Below the pieces are notes generated by a model that saw only the letters and a program-made list of their open reading frames with translations, made no database searches and was not told the DNA's origin. Source: Polynucleobacter meluiroseus (lineage in GTDB: Bacteria > Pseudomonadota > Gammaproteobacteria > Burkholderiales > Burkholderiaceae). From it: DNA of 64,000 bases. Of this stretch, positions 30,088-39,888 are shown piece by piece. Both the position numbers and the translations under genes were made by a program. The stretch spans positions 186,001 to 250,000 of the forward strand of contig NZ_OANS01000002.1 in NCBI RefSeq assembly GCF_900205755.1, given 5' to 3'. How positions within the stretch are numbered: position 1 is the first letter of the stretch; each line of letters starts with the position of its first letter.

Positions 30088-30885
30088 ATGTCAAAAATTA
30101 ATACACTCTTTACGGAATTAAAGGCCTCAGGAAAAAAGGGTTTAATACCCTTTATCACCGCTGGTGACCCAGACCCTCAGTTGACCGTGGAATTAATGCA
30201 CGCCTTAGTCAGGGGTGGCGCAAACCTGATTGAGTTAGGGGTGCCTTTTTCTGACCCGATGGCAGATGGGCCCGTCATTCAGCGTTCTTCTGAAAGGGCA
30301 TTGACGCAGGGCGTGACACTACATCGTTGTATGGAGATGGTGAAAACATTCCGTAAGACGGATGCTAAAACGCCAGTGGTATTGATGGGCTATGCCAATC
30401 CGGTGGAGCAAATGGGAGCAGAGCGCTTTGCGCAAGAAGCTAAAGATGCTGGCGTAGACGGTGTGTTAGTTGTCGACTATCCGCCAGAAGAGTGTGTTGA
30501 TTTTGCCGCCAAGATGCGTGCCGCTGATATTGATCCTATCTTTTTATTAGCACCCACCTCATCTGTAGATCGCATCAAAGCTGCTGCAAAAATTGCCTCA
30601 GGATATATTTATTACGTTTCAATGCGTGGAGTCACAGGAGCTTCAAACCTAAATACCCATGATGTAGCCAGCATTATTCCGAAAATTCGTGAAGAGACAG
30701 CGATACCTATTGCGGTTGGTTTCGGTATTCATGACGCTGCTAGCGCTAGGGCAGTTTCTACTTCAGCAGATGCCGTTGTCATTGGTAGTCGTATTATTCG
30801 TCTGCTAGAAGAGGCGCCTCCACACGAGGCAGTACAATCACTTGAGGCATTCATTAGAGAAATTCGAGTGGCTTTAGATAGCTGA
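30088..30885 (+). CDS. trpA: Tryptophan synthase alpha chain
   Basis: Cleaves indole-3-glycerol phosphate to indole for TrpB. A 265-residue TIM barrel with [17 protein letters not shown] holding the catalytic Glu and Asp. [12 protein letters not shown] and VGFGIHD form the phosphate-binding parts. Last trp gene of the run, followed by accD after 22 bp. Confidence 0.97.
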   Translation: MSKINTLFTELKASGKKGLIPFITAGDPDPQLTVELMHALVRGGANLIELGVPFSDPMADGPVIQRSSERALTQGVTLHRCMEMVKTFRKTDAKTPVVLMGYANPVEQMGAERFAQEAKDAGVDGVLVVDYPPEECVDFAAKMRAADIDPIFLLAPTSSVDRIKAAAKIASGYIYYVSMRGVTGASNLNTHDVASIIPKIREETAIPIAVGFGIHDAASARAVSTSADAVVIGSRIIRLLEEAPPHEAVQSLEAFIREIRVALDS

Positions 30886-30907
30886 GCTCGTACATAGCAA
30901 AACGCCC

Positions 30908-31795
30908 ATGAGTTGGATAGATAAATTATTACCCCCACAAATTCAGCATACTGACCCTGCGAATCGCAAATCAGTTCCTGAAGGTTTGTGGTTGAAGTGC
31001 CCCAGTTGTGAAACGGTTCTTTATAGCAGTGACATTGAAGCCAATCTCTCTGTTTGCCCAAAATGCAGTCACCACATGCGCATCGGCGCGCGACAACGCC
31101 TAGATAGTCTTTTGGATTCCAAGGGGCGGCAGGAAATTGGGGCTGATATTTTTCCGACAGATCCTTTGAAATTTAAGGATTCTAAAAAATATTCTGATCG
31201 ACTAAAAGAAGCCTCAGATGCCTCGAGTGAATCTGAGGCCTTAATTGTTATGAGCGGCGCAATCGAGAATTTTTCTGCTGTAGTTGCCTGTTTCGAATTC
31301 CAGTTCATGGGGGGTTCAATGGGCTCAGTAGTCGGTGAGCGTTTTGTGCGCGGAGTACAAGAAGCCCTTGATAAGAAGTGCGCCTTTATTTGTGTTACAG
31401 CTACCGGCGGCGCCCGGATGCAAGAGAGTTTGCTTTCTTTATTCCAGATGGCTAAGACCAACTCTATGTTGACGCGCCTGTCCAAAAAAAGATTGCCCTT
31501 TATTAGCGTGCTCACTGACCCAACGATGGGTGGCATCTCAGCAAGCTTTGCTTTTATGGGCGATGTAGTAATGGCTGAGCCCAAAGCCTTAATTGGTTTT
31601 GCTGGTCCTCGTGTGATCGAACAAACCGTGCGTGAAAAATTGCCCGAAGGATTTCAGCGTTCAGAATTTCTTCTGCAAAATGGTGGCATAGACATGATTG
31701 TGGATCGTCGTCACATGCGGCATGAAATCGCCCAATTACTGGCATTACTTCAACAGCTTCCCGAACCTGCGTCAGCGGGGAGCGCAGCTGCGTAA
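30908..31795 (+). CDS. accD: Acetyl-CoA carboxylase carboxyltransferase subunit beta
   Basis: Beta half of the carboxyltransferase that makes malonyl-CoA. The 295 residues have an N-terminal zinc ribbon (KCPSCE and CPKCSHH, about residues 29-56). The crotonase fold carries [31 protein letters not shown] and [13 protein letters not shown]. The trpFBA-accD-folC order is common in Proteobacteria. Confidence 0.97.
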   Translation: MSWIDKLLPPQIQHTDPANRKSVPEGLWLKCPSCETVLYSSDIEANLSVCPKCSHHMRIGARQRLDSLLDSKGRQEIGADIFPTDPLKFKDSKKYSDRLKEASDASSESEALIVMSGAIENFSAVVACFEFQFMGGSMGSVVGERFVRGVQEALDKKCAFICVTATGGARMQESLLSLFQMAKTNSMLTRLSKKRLPFISVLTDPTMGGISASFAFMGDVVMAEPKALIGFAGPRVIEQTVREKLPEGFQRSEFLLQNGGIDMIVDRRHMRHEIAQLLALLQQLPEPASAGSAAA

Positions 31796-31800
31796 CGCGC

Positions 31801-33126
31801 TTGATCTCTCTTTCACAAACCCCCACTCTTTTTACCAGCCTAGCGGCTTGGCTTAGTCACCTCGAAACCGCTCATCCCGTAGGTATTGACATGGGCTTGG
31901 AGCGGATCGCGCGGGTGAAAGAAGCGCTCGGGCTTGAATTTAGCTGCCCCGTTATCACTGTTGCCGGCACAAATGGCAAGGGCTCCACATGTGCGTACCT
32001 AGAGAGCATCTTATTGGCATCGGGTTATCGCGTGGGTTGCCACATGTCGCCCCATCTGTTGAAATTCAATGAACGTGCCCGTGTTAATGGCGCAGAGGTT
32101 ACGGATGAACTGTTGATGGCGCATTTCACCTCAGTAGAAAAAGCGCGCGGTAGCCTTAACAATGCACCTACGCTAACCTATTTTGAGTTCACTACTTTAG
32201 CAATCATGCACCTCTTTGCTACAGCGAATTTAGATGCCGTGATCTTAGAGGTGGGTATGGGCGGACGTTTAGATGCCGTGAATATTGTTGACGCTGATTG
32301 CGCCATTGTGACAAGCATTGATATTGACCACGCAGATTTCTTAGGAAGTACTAGAGAAGCAATTGGTCGAGAGAAAGCTGGTATCTTTCGCCAGGGTTCT
32401 ATTGCCGTATGTGGTGATCCAGTGCCCCCACAATCTTTGATTGACTATGCTCAAGAGCTTGATTGTGATCTTTGGTTACAGGGAAGGGATTTCAACTTTC
32501 AGGGTGATAAACAGCAATGGGGTTGGGCAGGGCGGCAAAAGCGGTTTAGCGGTTTAGGCTATCCAGCCCTCCGTGGCGCAAATCAAATTCTCAATGCATC
32601 AGCGGTAATTGCAGCATTAATGGCGCTCCATCACCGATTACCAGTGGGTGCTCAAGATATTCGTAATGGTTTTGCCTTAGTCGAATTACCTGGCCGCTTT
32701 CAGGTACTTCCTGGTCAACCTACCATCGTTTTGGATGTTGCCCACAATCCCCACGCTGCCGCCACGTTGGCACAAGGGCTAGATAAAATGGGTTATCACC
32801 CCTATACATATGCCATTTTTGGGGCAATGGCAGATAAAGATATAGCGGGGGTTATCAAACCCCTTTTGGGGACAATCGATTTCTGGTTTTGTACCGATTT
32901 ACCAACCCCTAGGGCTGCTAGTGCTCAGGTTTTATCCCAAACGCTAGAAGATCTCGGGGTAGCAGTTAAAAAGGGTGATGACGGTGGAATTGAATGCTTT
33001 CCTGACCCTGCAAATGCGTACCAGAATGCACTATCTAAAGCGGGAGACGGTGATAGAATAGTGGTCTTCGGATCGTTTTATACCGTCGCAGGAGTAATGG
33101 CTCATCGAAACAACCAGGCACATTGA
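31801..33126 (+). CDS. folC: Bifunctional folylpolyglutamate / dihydrofolate synthase
   Basis: Adds glutamate to dihydropteroate and folates. The 441 residues start at TTG 31801, needed to keep the usual N-terminal SLAAWLSHLE region. The ATP loop is TVAGTNGKGSTCAYLE, and the Mur-ligase-like centre has YFEFTTLAIMH and EVGMGGRLDAVN. There is only a weak ribosome site 5 bp after accD, suggesting coupling. Confidence 0.95.
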   Translation: MISLSQTPTLFTSLAAWLSHLETAHPVGIDMGLERIARVKEALGLEFSCPVITVAGTNGKGSTCAYLESILLASGYRVGCHMSPHLLKFNERARVNGAEVTDELLMAHFTSVEKARGSLNNAPTLTYFEFTTLAIMHLFATANLDAVILEVGMGGRLDAVNIVDADCAIVTSIDIDHADFLGSTREAIGREKAGIFRQGSIAVCGDPVPPQSLIDYAQELDCDLWLQGRDFNFQGDKQQWGWAGRQKRFSGLGYPALRGANQILNASAVIAALMALHHRLPVGAQDIRNGFALVELPGRFQVLPGQPTIVLDVAHNPHAAATLAQGLDKMGYHPYTYAIFGAMADKDIAGVIKPLLGTIDFWFCTDLPTPRAASAQVLSQTLEDLGVAVKKGDDGGIECFPDPANAYQNALSKAGDGDRIVVFGSFYTVAGVMAHRNNQAH

Positions 33127-33129
33127 TCC

Positions 33130-33930
33130 ATGATTCGTTTACCAACGTTTTTTAAACGTGACCCTAAGGGTGATGACCTCCGAAGAGGCCCAGTAGGTGC
33201 TCGCCGCGCCACCACCAAAATTCCCGCCCGCACCTTTCAGCGCGCTCAAGAACATGATGATCTAGCGTTAACGGAAGATCCAGAGCGTCAGCGGGCTAGG
33301 CATCGCCTCATCGGCGCAACAGTTTTGGTCTTGATTGCTGTAATTGGACTGCCCCGCATTTTGGATAACAAGCCCAAAGCAAGTAGTAACGATATTGCGG
33401 TAAATATTATTACCAGCCAGCCAGCCCCAGTTGAGACACTGCCGGTTACTGAAAAAGTAAAAACAAACGTCCCCGCAGCAAAAGAAGCCCCAGTCAATAT
33501 TGAGGCAAATAGCTCGCAATCCACAGCCAATTCAGAAGTAAAAGAAGAATCTAAACAGGGATCTAAATCAGCCCCAACTCCACCTACCAGCTCTAAGAAT
33601 AATGGTCTAGGCTTGGCTGCGGGTGAAGAAGTGATTGCAGCGCCTGCAAAACCACGCCCAGATGACGCACCAAAAAAACCAGCTTCAACAGGGAAGTACG
33701 TGGTTCAAATTGGCGCATTCGCGTCTGAAGAGCGAGCCAAAGGTTGGATTGCCAAGTTAAAAGATCAAAAAATTCCTTATGTAGTCACAAATAAAACAGG
33801 CGAAGATGGAGCAAAGCTATTTGTTTTGCGTGCCGGACCATTTACCGATAAAGAAGTTGCAGAGTCAGCTGAAAAGAAGATTAAAGCCCTTGGACTATCA
33901 CCCCGTCTTGTTGAGATGGGTACGCCTTAA
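33130..33930 (+). CDS. SPOR domain protein (DedD-like)
   Basis: A 266-residue inner-membrane protein. A cytoplasmic basic start is followed by one membrane helix (about residues 57-75, GATVLVLIAVIGLPRIL) and a long Ser/Pro/Lys-rich periplasmic linker. The C-terminal SPOR domain runs about 185-266 (KYVVQIGAFASEERAKGWIAK in part, ending SPRLVEMG). SPOR domains bind peptidoglycan stripped of side chains at the septum, so a division role is likely. The folC-dedD-cvpA-purF order supports the DedD name. Confidence 0.9.
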   Translation: MIRLPTFFKRDPKGDDLRRGPVGARRATTKIPARTFQRAQEHDDLALTEDPERQRARHRLIGATVLVLIAVIGLPRILDNKPKASSNDIAVNIITSQPAPVETLPVTEKVKTNVPAAKEAPVNIEANSSQSTANSEVKEESKQGSKSAPTPPTSSKNNGLGLAAGEEVIAAPAKPRPDDAPKKPASTGKYVVQIGAFASEERAKGWIAKLKDQKIPYVVTNKTGEDGAKLFVLRAGPFTDKEVAESAEKKIKALGLSPRLVEMGTP

Positions 33931-34496
33931 TGGATTTACTGTCTACCCTCAAGCTCACTACGGTGGATTATTTCACCCTAGTGGTTTTGCTTGTGTCTGG
34001 ACTCGTGGGACTTTCTCGAGGATTATTTAAAGAAGTCTTAGCGCTGGTTTCTTGGGTTGTTGCTAGTTGGGTGGCGTATCACTACACCAGCTATCTTTCC
34101 ACAGAGTGGCTTTCCACTTTTCACCTTGATGAACTGTTAAGTTTAGGGGTAAGCTTTCTCATCCTCTTTATATTAACTTTGGTGGTATGCGGTTTAATTG
34201 GTAATGTCATCCAGAAAATTATCTTATCGGTGGGGCTAAGCATGACGGACCGTTTATTGGGTCTGATCTTTGGCTTATTACGAGGTGGTTTAATTATTGT
34301 TATTTTGGCAACCTTGGCAGCCCTAACACCAATACCCCAAAGTCAAGCTTGGCAAAATGCCGTTACGCGGCCCGCCATAGATATGGCAGCGGGATTAATT
34401 AAAGGTTGGCTACCTGCCGACTGGGCAAAGCAGTTAGGCGATGTCTTACCTAAAATTACACCCACTGTTACACCTTCAATAACAATAGGGATATAG
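33930..34496 (+). CDS. cvpA: CvpA family membrane protein
   Basis: A 188-residue protein with about four membrane helices. The first half has FTLVVLLVSGLVGLSRGLFKE (hydrophobic core shown in part) and the later SMTDRLLGLIFGLLRG, typical of CvpA, named for its need in colicin V production. The ATG overlaps the SPOR gene's TAA by one base. It precedes purF, as in E. coli. Confidence 0.92.
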   Translation: MDLLSTLKLTTVDYFTLVVLLVSGLVGLSRGLFKEVLALVSWVVASWVAYHYTSYLSTEWLSTFHLDELLSLGVSFLILFILTLVVCGLIGNVIQKIILSVGLSMTDRLLGLIFGLLRGGLIIVILATLAALTPIPQSQAWQNAVTRPAIDMAAGLIKGWLPADWAKQLGDVLPKITPTVTPSITIGI

Positions 34497-34500
34497 GCTT

Positions 34501-36039
34501 ATGTGCGGCGTCGTTGGAACAGTTTCTCACTCCCCAGTAAATCAATTACTTTACGACTCATTATTACTGCTTCAGCATCGCGGTCAAGATGCGGCTGGTA
34601 TTGCGACGATGAACGGCAATTCATTTACGATGCACAAGGCAAACGGTCTAGTGCGTGACGTATTTAGAACGCGTAATATGCGCAGCTTAGTTGGCAATGC
34701 TGGCATTGGCCAGGTGCGCTATCCTACTGCTGGATCTGCCAGTAGTGAAGAAGAGGCGCAGCCGTTCTACGTCAGCGCTCCTTACGGAATCATTCTTGCC
34801 CATAACGGCAATCTCACTAATGCGCCAAGCTTAAGAGTTGAAATGGCTTATCGAGATCGTCGTCATATTAATACGAGTTCAGATACAGAAGTATTGCTCA
34901 ATGTCTTGGCCGATGAATTGCAAAAAGAAACGAACAGCGTGGCGCTCGATGAAGATGCCATGTTTAACGCGGTTACCGCAATTAGCAAGCGCGTCAAAGG
35001 TTCGTATGCAGTGGTTTCGTTGATTGCAGGCTATGGCTTATTGGCCTTCCGTGATCCATTCGGTATTCGTCCCTTGTGTATTGGCCGTATCGATACGCCT
35101 AAGGGACCTGAGTGGATGATTGCTTCTGAGTCAGTTGCTTTAGAGGGCTTGGGATTCACATTTGTACGCGATGTTAATCCTGGCGAAGCCATTTACATTG
35201 ATCTAGATAGTAATTTTTATACTCGCCAATGCGTTGCTGATGCCGTCCTTACACCTTGCATTTTTGAATATGTTTACATGGCTCGTCCTGATTCAACCAT
35301 TGATGGCGTGACTGTATATAACGTTCGTATGCGCATGGGTGACTACCTTGCCGAAAAGATTCGCAAAGAAACCAACGTCTCTGAGATTGATGTGGTGATG
35401 CCGATCCCTGACTCGAGTCGACCTGCGGCGATGCAGGTTGCTAAGCGCTTGGGTATCGATTATCGAGAAGGTTTTTTTAAAAATCGTTATATCGGCCGAA
35501 CCTTCATCATGCCAGGTCAAGCGGTTCGTAAAAAATCAGTTCGTCAAAAACTCAATGCCATGCGGATTGAATTCAAAGATAAAACGGTTCTGATTGTGGA
35601 CGACTCGATTGTGCGCGGTACAACCTCATTTGAAATCGTGCAAATGGCCCGTGAGTCTGGCGCTAAGAAAGTGATTTTTGCCTCGGCCGCTCCTCCCGTG
35701 CGATTTCCGAATGTATACGGTATCGATATGCCCACGCGTAGCGAATTAGTAGCTTATGGCCGTACCGATGAAGAAATTAATAAGATGATTGGGGCAGACC
35801 AATTAATTTATCAAAGCGTCGAGGATATGAAGCAAGCTGTTCGGGACATTAATCCTGAGATTGAGCATTTTGAAGCTTCTTGTTTCGACGGCTGTTACGT
35901 TACTGGCGATATTAATGAGTCTTACTTGGATGCGCTAGAAGCGGCCCGCAATACTTCTGAAGCAATGGCGGATCGACAGCGTGATTCAAGTGATTTCGCC
36001 CGCTCACAGCTCCATTTGCATTTGGCGACCGAAGACTAA
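34501..36039 (+). CDS. purF: Amidophosphoribosyltransferase
   Basis: First committed step of purine synthesis. The 512 residues start MCGVVGTV, and Cys2 is the glutaminase nucleophile once Met is removed. LLQHRGQDAAGIATM is the Ntn signature, and the PRPP site is VLIVDDSIVRGTTSFEI. The C-terminal CFDGCYVTGDI is family typical. It begins only 4 bp after cvpA. Confidence 0.97.
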   Translation: MCGVVGTVSHSPVNQLLYDSLLLLQHRGQDAAGIATMNGNSFTMHKANGLVRDVFRTRNMRSLVGNAGIGQVRYPTAGSASSEEEAQPFYVSAPYGIILAHNGNLTNAPSLRVEMAYRDRRHINTSSDTEVLLNVLADELQKETNSVALDEDAMFNAVTAISKRVKGSYAVVSLIAGYGLLAFRDPFGIRPLCIGRIDTPKGPEWMIASESVALEGLGFTFVRDVNPGEAIYIDLDSNFYTRQCVADAVLTPCIFEYVYMARPDSTIDGVTVYNVRMRMGDYLAEKIRKETNVSEIDVVMPIPDSSRPAAMQVAKRLGIDYREGFFKNRYIGRTFIMPGQAVRKKSVRQKLNAMRIEFKDKTVLIVDDSIVRGTTSFEIVQMARESGAKKVIFASAAPPVRFPNVYGIDMPTRSELVAYGRTDEEINKMIGADQLIYQSVEDMKQAVRDINPEIEHFEASCFDGCYVTGDINESYLDALEAARNTSEAMADRQRDSSDFARSQLHLHLATED

Positions 36040-36080
36040 AAAGCGACAGCCATTGATTAAATCAGTGTCAAAATAGCACG

Positions 36081-37298
36081 ATGAAGAGCAAACCTACCAG
36101 ACAAAAACCTGATTTTTCTAAACTGGCACAAGAAACATTGGCAGTTCGAGCCGGTACACGCCGTACAGCAGAGTATCAAGAACACTCTGAGGCCATGTTT
36201 TTGACCTCAAGTTTTTGCTTTGATAGCGCAGAATTAGCTGCCGATGGATTTGCGCATGCTGACCAAGGCTTTATTTACTCTCGCTTTACCAATCCCACAG
36301 TGAGCATGTTTCAAGATCGCTTAGCGGCCTTAGAAGGTGGCGAGGCTTGTATCGCCACTTCTTCAGGAATGGCCGCCATCATGACCTTGGCAATGGTGCA
36401 GTTACAGGCGGGTGATCATGTGATTTGCTCTCGCTCTGTATTTGGTGCAACGATTCAGTTATTTTCAAGTATCTTGCTGCGTTTTGGAATAACGACTACC
36501 TACGTCGATTTATCAGATATTGCGTCGTGGAAAGCGGCCGTTCAAGAAAATACTAAATTATTTTACTTAGAGACCCCCTCCAATCCTTTAACGGAAATAG
36601 CCGATATCAAGGCGATATCGAAAGTGGCAAAAAAAGCGAACGCCATATTTGCAGTCGATAATTGTTTTTGCACGCCGGCTTTGCAAAAACCTTTGGCTTT
36701 AGGTGCGGATGTCATTATCCATTCTGCAACTAAATATTTAGACGGCCAAGGAAGAGTTGTTGGTGGCGCTATCGTTGGTAGTAAAGAATTCATTATGGGT
36801 AAAGTGTTTCCTTTTGTGCGCACTGCTGGGCCCACTTTATCCGCCTTCAATGCCTGGGTCTTTCTTAAAGGGCTGGAAACGCTTGAGCTCAGAATGCTGC
36901 AACAAAGTGCCAATGCTTTAGCTTTAGCCCAATGGCTTGAGAAGCAGCCTGGAGTAGAGCGGGTTTTTTATCCTGGGCTTAAATCGCATTCCCAATATGC
37001 ATTAGCAAAACGCCAGCAACGGGCGGGCGGGGCTATCCTGTCTTTTACCCTCAAAGGTGGCAAGCAAGCGGCATTTAAACTCATCAATCAAACTCAGCTC
37101 TGTTCTATCACCGCCAATCTAGGCGATACCAGAACTACTATTACGCATCCCGCGACGACGACGCACTGCAGAGTAGCGTCTGAGGCACGCAAGGCGGCTG
37201 GCATTACTGATGGTCTTGTGCGGATTGCTGTTGGCCTCGAAAATGTGCTGGATTTAAAAAATGATCTCATCAGTGGCTTCAAAAAGCCCTCGAAATAG
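36081..37298 (+). CDS. metZ: O-succinylhomoserine sulfhydrylase
   Basis: PLP enzyme joining O-succinylhomoserine with sulfide to homocysteine, the direct sulfhydrylation route to methionine. Of 405 residues, the PLP Lys is in IIHSATKYLDGQGRVVGG, with SSGMAAIMTLAM and LETPSNPLTEI as other marks. It follows purF, as in many Proteobacteria. A nearby sulfide-generating sulfur cluster begins about 2.5 kb away, but no direct link is shown. Confidence 0.93.
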   Translation: MKSKPTRQKPDFSKLAQETLAVRAGTRRTAEYQEHSEAMFLTSSFCFDSAELAADGFAHADQGFIYSRFTNPTVSMFQDRLAALEGGEACIATSSGMAAIMTLAMVQLQAGDHVICSRSVFGATIQLFSSILLRFGITTTYVDLSDIASWKAAVQENTKLFYLETPSNPLTEIADIKAISKVAKKANAIFAVDNCFCTPALQKPLALGADVIIHSATKYLDGQGRVVGGAIVGSKEFIMGKVFPFVRTAGPTLSAFNAWVFLKGLETLELRMLQQSANALALAQWLEKQPGVERVFYPGLKSHSQYALAKRQQRAGGAILSFTLKGGKQAAFKLINQTQLCSITANLGDTRTTITHPATTTHCRVASEARKAAGITDGLVRIAVGLENVLDLKNDLISGFKKPSK

Positions 37299-37309
37299 AT
37301 TGTTCTACT

Positions 37310-37930
37310 GTGTCCTGTAACGACGCCACCCAGTTTTGGAATGAACGTTATGCCAAAGAAGAGTTTATCTTTGGCAAGGCGCCGAATGAGTACTTGGTCG
37401 AGCAAGCCTCTCAGTATTTACAGCCCGAGAGCAAGGTTCTATGTATTGCCGATGGCGAAGGTCGTAATGGTGTCTGGTTGGCAAGGCAGGGTATGCGGGT
37501 TACTAGCTTCGATGTTTCAGATATTGCTATTAGTAAGGCTAAGCAGTTGGCTCAAGAAAATCAGGTGACGATTGAATGTGTGCTTTCTGACGTGGATAGC
37601 TTTGCGTGGCCTGAGAACACTTACGATGCAATCATCGCCATTTTTATTCAGTTTGCTGACCCAGCCATGCGTGGACGGATTTTTCAATCGATCGAGCGGG
37701 CGTTAAAACCAGGAGGCTGGCTGATTTTGCAAGGTTATACACCCAAGCAACTTGAATATAAAACGGGCGGCCCTGCTGATATTGCCCATTTATATACAGA
37801 GAATGCCATGCAAGCGGCTTTTCAAAACTTCAATATCCTTGATTTATGTTCTTACGAAAAGGAACTGTCTGAAGGATCTCGACATAGTGGCATGTCCGCT
37901 CTATTGGGACTTGTGGCGCGTAAGGTTTAA
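37310..37930 (+). CDS. Class I SAM-dependent methyltransferase (TehB-like)
   Basis: A soluble 206-residue methyltransferase. The N-terminal WNERYAKEEFIFGKAPNEYL resembles the tellurite/thiol methyltransferase group. SAM motif I is VLCIADGEGRNGVWLAR and the acidic loop is SFDVSDIAISKAK. The start is GTG, 11 bp after metZ. Its TAA shares the tetranucleotide TTAA with the opposing modC stop. Substrate unknown. Confidence 0.83.
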   Translation: MSCNDATQFWNERYAKEEFIFGKAPNEYLVEQASQYLQPESKVLCIADGEGRNGVWLARQGMRVTSFDVSDIAISKAKQLAQENQVTIECVLSDVDSFAWPENTYDAIIAIFIQFADPAMRGRIFQSIERALKPGGWLILQGYTPKQLEYKTGGPADIAHLYTENAMQAAFQNFNILDLCSYEKELSEGSRHSGMSALLGLVARKV

Positions 37931-39054
37931 AGCAGACTGCGCTTAAAAGTGTGCTGAAATAGTCTCGGATCATTGATGGGCCTCAATGGCATGATGTGGA
38001 TTTTGCCATGATCAAATTGGATATGCATTTGGTGACCTATCGCCATTTCTAGGCGACTGAGTTCAGCAACTGAGGCTTCCCAATTAACCCGTAGTTCACT
38101 GTTGGGCACCATCAATTGAATTGCCGCTATTTGACCCAGGCTAGAAATTTGTTCAACAATTGCGGGGAAGGTGGCGTCATTCGCGGTCTTGTGAACGCTA
38201 AGACCGCTTTGCGGTATTACCCAGGCTACCGCCGTGTTAGGGGGAATTTTTCCTTTGTCTATTACTTGAAAAATATGATCGCAGCCTTGCCAGGCAAGCT
38301 TTCCTGCGTTGAAGTTTCCATGAAATAAGTTGGTAATTCCCACCAAGGCTGCTACCCGTGAGTTTCTGGGTTTATGAAAGAGTGTTTGGGGCGTAGCGGT
38401 TTGCAAGCTAATGCCGTCATCAATCACAGTGATTCTATCGGCCAATAAATCCGCCTCACGCAAGTCATGAGTCACTAGTAGGATGGGGATATTTAAATCG
38501 GAGCGAAGTTCAGCTAGCGTTTTATACAAACCCTGGCGCGTTGGTATGTCAATTGCGGAGAAGGGCTCATCTAATAGCAAGGCTTTTGGCTTGCGGGCAA
38601 GTGCCCTCGCTAAAGCGACTCTTTGTTGCTGGCCACCGGATAGTTGATGCGGGAAGCGCTTAGCTAATGCACCGATACCCATTCTCTCGAGCCACTCTTG
38701 CCCAAGTTGTTTTCGTGCATCGACATTGAGCACTAAATTGTGCAATGGAATGCAGATATTTTGCAAAGCAGTCAGATGGGGAAATAGGGCGTATTGCTGA
38801 AATAGAAAGCCGCATGAGCGCCGGGAAGCTTTTAATACTTGGGCGGGTCCAGTTTTCTCTGAAGCTGAAAACCAAGTTTCACCATCGCATTCTATTCTTC
38901 CGCTATGAGGGTTGCTCAAACCAGCAATGGTGCGTAATACCGTTGTTTTGCCACTACCCGACGGGCCAACAAGAGCATGCATTTCCCCAGGCGCGCACTC
39001 TAAGTCAATCTGAATTGGGGTGGGGCTATCTTGCGCTATTTTGACTTTGAGCAT
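37927..39054 (-). CDS. modC: Molybdate ABC transporter ATP-binding protein
   Basis: ATPase of the molybdate importer, 375 residues. Walker A is GPSGSGKTTVLRTIAG, the signature is LSGGQQQRVALARAL and Walker B is ALLLDEPFSAID. The C-terminal TOBE/Mop-like domain (from about residue 290) is the oxyanion-sensing part seen in ModC. I chose ATG 39054, 8 bp after modB; a longer frame to 39108 would overlap modB. Tungstate or sulfate specificity cannot be excluded. No modA lies beside it. Confidence 0.88.
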   Translation of the reverse strand: MLKVKIAQDSPTPIQIDLECAPGEMHALVGPSGSGKTTVLRTIAGLSNPHSGRIECDGETWFSASEKTGPAQVLKASRRSCGFLFQQYALFPHLTALQNICIPLHNLVLNVDARKQLGQEWLERMGIGALAKRFPHQLSGGQQQRVALARALARKPKALLLDEPFSAIDIPTRQGLYKTLAELRSDLNIPILLVTHDLREADLLADRITVIDDGISLQTATPQTLFHKPRNSRVAALVGITNLFHGNFNAGKLAWQGCDHIFQVIDKGKIPPNTAVAWVIPQSGLSVHKTANDATFPAIVEQISSLGQIAAIQLMVPNSELRVNWEASVAELSRLEMAIGHQMHIQFDHGKIHIMPLRPINDPRLFQHTFKRSLL

Positions 39055-39061
39055 AACTTTC

Positions 39062-39715
39062 TTAATTCGCTCTCGCAAATTGGGTACGACCTCTACCAAA
39101 AACACCATAAGACAGTGCGATTGCCGCTAGTGAAATACTCAGCAATAGGAGTGATAGAACACTCGCACCTGAATGATCAAATCCTTGAACTTTGTCGTAA
39201 ATAGCGATCGATGCTGTTTTGGTTTCTCCGGGGATAGCTCCTCCCACCATCAGGATTACTCCGAATTCCCCTAAAGTATGGGCAAAGGTGAGCACTGCCG
39301 CGCTGGTGATGCCACGCCATGCCAAAGGTAGTTCTATCAAGCGAAAGGACTGCCATTGACTAAGGCCGCTGATTTGGGCTGCTTCTTTGATTTCAGGATC
39401 AATTGACTCAAACGCACGTTGAATCGGCTGAATGATGAAGGGAATATTGACAATGCATGATGCGATCACAATGCCGATAAAAGAAAATGCTAGAGGAAAC
39501 CCCAAGAAACTCATGCCGCCTAAGCCTAAAAGCAAGTAATAACCCAAAACCGTGGGAGGTAAAACCAAGGGAAGCGCAAGTACAGCCTCTAGCCAAGACT
39601 TCCATTTACCGGTTGCCGTGAGGGAATAAGCGACCCAGGTGCCAATGGGCAAGAGGACAACCAAGGTCCAAAGTGCTAATTTAAAAGAGAGAAGGAGTGC
39701 TTCGATATCAAACAA
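39062..39715 (-). CDS. modB: Molybdate ABC transporter permease
   Basis: A 217-residue inner-membrane permease with about five helices. The stretch ALPLVLPPTVLGYYLLLGLG is characteristic of ModB and the EAA-loop follows around EAAQISGLSQWQSF. HTLGEFGVILMVGGAIPGET is a further ModB mark. The only available start is TTG 39715 with a weak ribosome site. A periplasmic ModA gene is not found within the window. Confidence 0.9.
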   Translation of the reverse strand: MFDIEALLLSFKLALWTLVVLLPIGTWVAYSLTATGKWKSWLEAVLALPLVLPPTVLGYYLLLGLGGMSFLGFPLAFSFIGIVIASCIVNIPFIIQPIQRAFESIDPEIKEAAQISGLSQWQSFRLIELPLAWRGITSAAVLTFAHTLGEFGVILMVGGAIPGETKTASIAIYDKVQGFDHSGASVLSLLLLSISLAAIALSYGVFGRGRTQFARAN

Positions 39716-39827
39716 AATGGGTCGGAAAGAATGAGTGAGTTTTAAGGGTAATGGCTGTTATTTTGCTTGATAAGCTCGATGGCAGGCTGTAAAGGCGAGG
39801 TAAGCTCAGAAGTAAATGCATATTCCC

Positions 39828-39857
39828 TTGTAAAATGGAGCTTACATTCATTTTAAT
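39828..39857 (+). promoter_or_regulatory. Possible promoter of the sox operon
   Basis: TTGTAA (39828-39833) and TTTAAT (39852-39857) are 18 bp apart, a plausible -35/-10 pair ending 31 bp before the soxY ATG. AAGGA stands eight bases before that ATG. The gap is shared with divergent modB. Weak consensus, so tentative. Confidence 0.35.
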
Positions 39858-39888
39858 GGCCCGTCTATTGGGTTAAATAAGGACTAGT

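Noticed and set aside
31069..31584. 171-codon open frame antisense to accD
   Set aside because: accD is complete with all motifs on the other strand; the antisense protein shows no domain and no start signal.
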